A DNA stretch of 8,806 nucleotides, from the NCBI GenBank assembly GCA_030605265.1, contig JAUWIR010000149.1, positions 1-8,806 of the forward strand, in the 5' to 3' direction. The notes beneath the pieces were generated by a model that was given only the letters and a program-made list of their open reading frames with translations, had not been told where the DNA came from and ran no database searches. This document shows, in pieces, positions 7,183 through 8,806 of this stretch. Each line of letters begins with the position of its first letter. Position 1 is the stretch's first letter. This DNA is from Pseudomonadota bacterium (lineage in GTDB: Bacteria > SZUA-182 > DTGQ01). The translations under genes were made by a program, and so were the position numbers.

Positions 7183-7491
7183 ATGACTAAAATTCCTGTC
7201 AATGATATTTTTTTGGATGGAAACTATTTGTCCGAGGGAAAAAATTGATCAAAGAAGATTTAGGGTTTGCGGTCAATATAAGAGATGGCTTTACTTTTAA
7301 TTCAATCGTGGCTCAAGCATCAATTAATCACCATTTATCAGAAATGCCAGGATTGGCAAATCTGATAAAAGCCGATACCACGTTTCTGTTTTTATCTTAG
7401 CCGCAACTTAAATGAAGGCGATCATGTGAAATTCACAGTTACACAAGGAAAGAAAGGACTTCAAGCGGATGATGTGGTGGTTTTGGACTGA
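7183..7491 (+). pseudogene. Frameshifted gene remnant with a cold-shock-domain C-terminus
   Basis: Three pieces in two frames read as one ~103-residue protein. Piece 1 starts at ATG 7183 (MTKIPVNDIFLDGNYLSEG). At the A-run 7239-7244 one missing A shifts to piece 2 (7245-7397, LIKEDLGFAVNIRDG...KADTTFLF). An extra base near 7385-7397 returns to the first frame for piece 3, which ends with TGA 7489-7491. Piece 3 (LNEGDHVKFTVTQGKKGLQ, then ADDVVVLD) is the last two strands of a CspA-type cold shock domain, an RNA-binding OB fold. The upstream part does not show the usual KWFN...GFGFI RNP motifs and is unrecognised. This may be a fusion, or an internal deletion may have removed them. No good ribosome-binding site precedes 7183. 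It is divergent from the operon, with 166 bp between the starts. Confidence 0.55.
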
Positions 7492-7563
7492 TAACTTCTT
7501 TGTTTATTAAGTACTTTCGTGGTAAAATTAAGTGTGGTCGTTAATGCTGTGGATTTCATGAAA

Positions 7564-7578
7564 ATAGACTGAGTCTAT
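7564..7578. promoter_or_regulatory. 15-base operator-like palindrome
   Basis: ATAGACT-G-AGTCTAT is a perfect inverted repeat with 7-base arms around a single central base. Its size and symmetry fit a dimeric repressor site. No adjacent promoter or gene is clear, so the role is only suggested. Confidence 0.3.
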
Positions 7579-7854
7579 CAGTGGGGGTTAACCAAAAAGT
7601 TTATGAAGTTTGCAGCACTGACGGCTTTTTAGTCGCCTGCAATTTTATTGTTTCTAAGCCTGTTTGGTGGTAAAATAAAGTAAATGTTGTAGTATAAAAT
7701 AATTATCCGTCAGTAGGGGTTTTCTTAGAATTTAGCTTTACAGAGGGTGTTTTAATCATGTAGCCCTGCAAAAGATGTAAAATAAGAGGGATTAAGGCTC
7801 TTGAAGTCTTGTAAAAATTCCTTTTAAGAGTTCAGTTCTAAGAGACCTCAATAT

Positions 7855-7910
7855 TGTAAGCTTTGCAAGGGGCGAAAGCTTGCATTAGTGATGGTTTTTT
7901 ATTTTTTTCT
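7855..7910 (+). terminator. Strong hairpin followed by T-rich tract
   Basis: TGTAAGCTTT (7855-7864) pairs with AAAGCTTGCA (7875-7884) over 10 bp with one G-U wobble, around the 10-base loop GCAAGGGGCG. A T-rich stretch follows from about 7895, after a gap of about 10 bases. That gap is longer than in a canonical intrinsic terminator, so this could instead be a structured RNA or the decayed end of an element. Confidence 0.3.
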
Positions 7911-7990
7911 TACTCATTTGGTGATATAATAATAGTGGTGTTATGGACTTTGTGAAGCTACTCAAATTAAGAGATTATAGCGGGTAGATA

Positions 7991-8023
7991 AACAAAGCCT
8001 GTAACGCTAACGGTTGTTTTTTT
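7991..8023. terminator. Weak bulged hairpin with T-run
   Basis: AACAAAGCCTGT (7991-8002) can pair with ACGGTTGTT (8010-8018) with two bulges, followed on the plus strand by a run of T to 8023. On the minus strand it lies about 85 bp beyond the stop of the 56-codon gene and could also serve there. The pairing is short and imperfect. Confidence 0.2.
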
Positions 8024-8106
8024 ATATTCTTCCTTGATTGTCTTTTTTTTTATTTATACTTAAGCGGCTTTTGTTTTAGGATATTAACCTCTTTCCCCCT
8101 TACTAA

Positions 8107-8277
8107 TTACGCTTTTTTTCTCCTCACGGCCTCTTTAATTAGTCTTAAATAGCGCTGAGAAATCTGCTCCTTTTTAAGAACAACAAAAATTAAGTTCCCC
8201 GCATTATGCATTACAGCATAATAATTTATCTCTCTAGCCATTCGGGATTGTAACCGGTTTATTACTGGAGCAACCAT
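8107..8277 (-). CDS. Small basic protein, 56 residues, unrecognised
   Basis: The ATG at 8277-8275 opens 56 codons ending at TAA 8109-8107. The protein starts MVAPVINRLQSRMAREINYY, has a moderately hydrophobic centre (AVMHNAGNLIFVVL) and a basic helical end (QRYLRLIKEAVRRKKA). It has no Cys, no signal peptide, and no Gly-rich or Ser-rich core that would suggest a modified-peptide precursor. A consensus AGGAGG (8287-8292, minus) lies 9 bases before the ATG, the best ribosome-binding site in this window. A frame this open in AT-rich DNA with such a site is probably real. It stands alone: the nearest neighbour on the same strand is the operon, more than 1 kb away. I do not recognise a family. It could be a DNA- or RNA-binding peptide, a membrane-associated peptide, or a fragment of a larger protein. 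Confidence 0.6.
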   Translation of the reverse strand: MVAPVINRLQSRMAREINYYAVMHNAGNLIFVVLKKEQISQRYLRLIKEAVRRKKA

Positions 8278-8280
8278 TTT

Positions 8281-8343
8281 TTAGTCCCTCCTCACTTTTA
8301 TTAACGCTTCATTTTTATTCCTTTTATTATTAAGACCTCGCAT
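8281..8343 (-). other. Possible 20-codon leader frame ahead of the 56-codon gene
   Basis: The ATG at 8343-8341 begins MRGLNNKRNKNEALIKVRRD and stops at TAA 8283-8281, three bases before the ATG of the 56-codon gene. Its last codons contain that gene's AGGAGG. The frame is open for 21 further codons upstream of the ATG but has no ribosome-binding site of its own. It may be a coupled leader, the tail of a decayed gene, or chance. Confidence 0.2.
8287..8292 (-). promoter_or_regulatory. Consensus ribosome-binding site of the 56-codon gene
   Basis: AGGAGG on the minus strand, with 9 bases to the ATG at 8277. It fixes the start and is the main evidence that this short frame is translated. Confidence 0.65.
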
Positions 8344-8806
8344 TTTATATGCCAAAAGAGATAATTTAAATTTACTGTTAATTTTTAATCCACTTTTTTT
8401 ATAAATTCAAATAGTTATAAGTACGACTGGCGCTCTATTATAAAATTTGAATATACTCCCACACTTTTTAAATGTAAACTTTGCTTTACACTTTAGTAGT
8501 TAAAAAGGAAATTATGTTTACATCTCTCTTTTTTCCTTTCTCCTCCTTAACTAACGCTATAAGTCCTTGTAATGTCTACAATAATGATCTTTTAACAACT
8601 TAACCAAGAGGAAGAAAGACGACAAACAAAAAAAGTGTTCCGTATTTTGCAAAAATCAAGGAAGAGGTGGGGTTTGGTTCTAGGGTGTTTAATATCTGAC
8701 AATTCCAATAGATTTTTTTCATGCTAATTTTGTATCATCAATTTAAAATTTAAGTAATGTTTTAGTTTGGATAAATTATGATAATGCAAGCATATGTTAA
8801 TAATGA
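8344..8806. other. AT-rich right flank without a supported gene
   Basis: 463 bp to the window edge. The longest open stretch on the plus strand (44 codons, 8596-8724, stop at 8725) has no start codon. On the minus strand an AGGAGG-like run near 8540-8550 leads only to ATG TAA. Present are the palindrome-rich AT stretches near 8360-8375 and 8738-8752 and an inverted repeat at 8472-8479/8516-8523. No transposase, integrase or RNA gene is visible. Confidence 0.55.
8472..8523. repeat. 8-bp inverted repeat ATGTAAAC / GTTTACAT
   Basis: The arms at 8472-8479 and 8516-8523 are perfect, separated by 36 bases. The left arm can also fold locally, TGTAAA (8473-8478) with TTTACA (8485-8490). The surroundings are AT-rich, so the significance is low, but the paired arms could be binding sites. 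Confidence 0.3.

Larger units (their letters stand above)
7492..8106. other. 615-bp AT-rich interval without a supported gene
   Basis: Neither strand holds an open frame with a credible start and ribosome-binding site. The longest plus-strand stretch (about 42 codons ending at TAA just before 7676) lacks an ATG start. What can be seen: a 15-base palindrome (7564-7578), two imperfect copies of a bipartite motif (7519-7589 and 7667-7721), a 10-bp-stem hairpin (7855-7884), a consensus TATAAT (7925-7930) without a good -35 box, and a bulged hairpin before a T-run (7991-8023). It looks like decayed or regulatory DNA. Confidence 0.6.

Noticed and set aside
7767..7866. Two CxxC pairs (CKRC and CKLC) suggesting a zinc-ribbon of an insertion-sequence transposase
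   Set aside because: The pairs are in different frames with stops between them, and the flanking residues do not match a transposase I can name.
8107..8277. The 56-codon gene as the precursor peptide of the radical SAM enzyme
   Set aside because: It lies over 1 kb from the operon, and its product lacks Cys, Gly-rich or repeated core residues typical of such precursors.
8596..8727. 44-codon open stretch on the plus strand
   Set aside because: It has no start codon after the preceding stop, no ribosome-binding site and no recognisable motif.
1..8806. CRISPR array, tRNA, rRNA, riboswitch
   Set aside because: No regularly spaced direct repeats of suitable size, no cloverleaf-like sequence and no recognisable riboswitch core were seen on either strand.

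Overview
Organism and setting: this looks like a chromosomal accessory region of a bacterium. A Desulfobacterota-like (sulfate-reducer or relative) host is my best guess. It rests only on the style of the genes: a GxxExxY-type fragment with its repeated leader, a large TPR protein, a radical SAM protein, and a remnant of a polytopic membrane protein. No rRNA, tRNA or marker gene is present to confirm it. By eye, coding density and GC are moderate from 1 to about 7.0 kb. From about 7.0 kb to the end the DNA is AT-rich and nearly gene-free.

Layout: (1) Positions 1-586, plus strand: the wreck of an integral membrane protein. The N-terminal part runs in from the left edge and is joined out of frame to the C-terminal tail of what appears to be the same protein. 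(2) 590-871: a 282-bp element bounded by 25/26-bp imperfect terminal inverted repeats. It looks like a MITE and carries the leader and first 18 codons of a GxxExxY-family gene. Its right end stops 2 bp short of the stop codon of the next gene. (3) 874-7017, minus strand: a two-gene operon. The first gene (7017-2968) encodes a 1349-residue cytosolic TPR / propeller-like / TPR protein with four tandem 15-residue repeats in the middle. The second (2961-874) encodes a 695-residue protein. Its first ~315 residues look like an SMC/RecF-type AAA ATPase that has lost its catalytic motifs, and the rest is a complete radical SAM domain. The two genes share a frame and are separated by one TAA and two sense codons. 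(4) 7018-8806: promoter region, a twice-frameshifted gene remnant with a cold-shock-domain C-terminus (7183-7491), several hairpins and palindromes, and one small, probably real gene (56 codons, 8277-8107, minus) with a strong ribosome-binding site.

How the genes may work together: the operon is the centre of interest. A scaffold of protein-interaction repeats is co-transcribed, and probably translationally coupled, with a pseudo-ATPase fused to a radical SAM enzyme of unknown substrate. I read this as a candidate undescribed two-component protein- or RNA-modifying system. The function is inference. The motifs, fusion, spacing and frame are seen directly. The debris on both sides (deleted gene, MITE, frameshifted gene, non-coding AT-rich DNA) marks a plastic genomic site.
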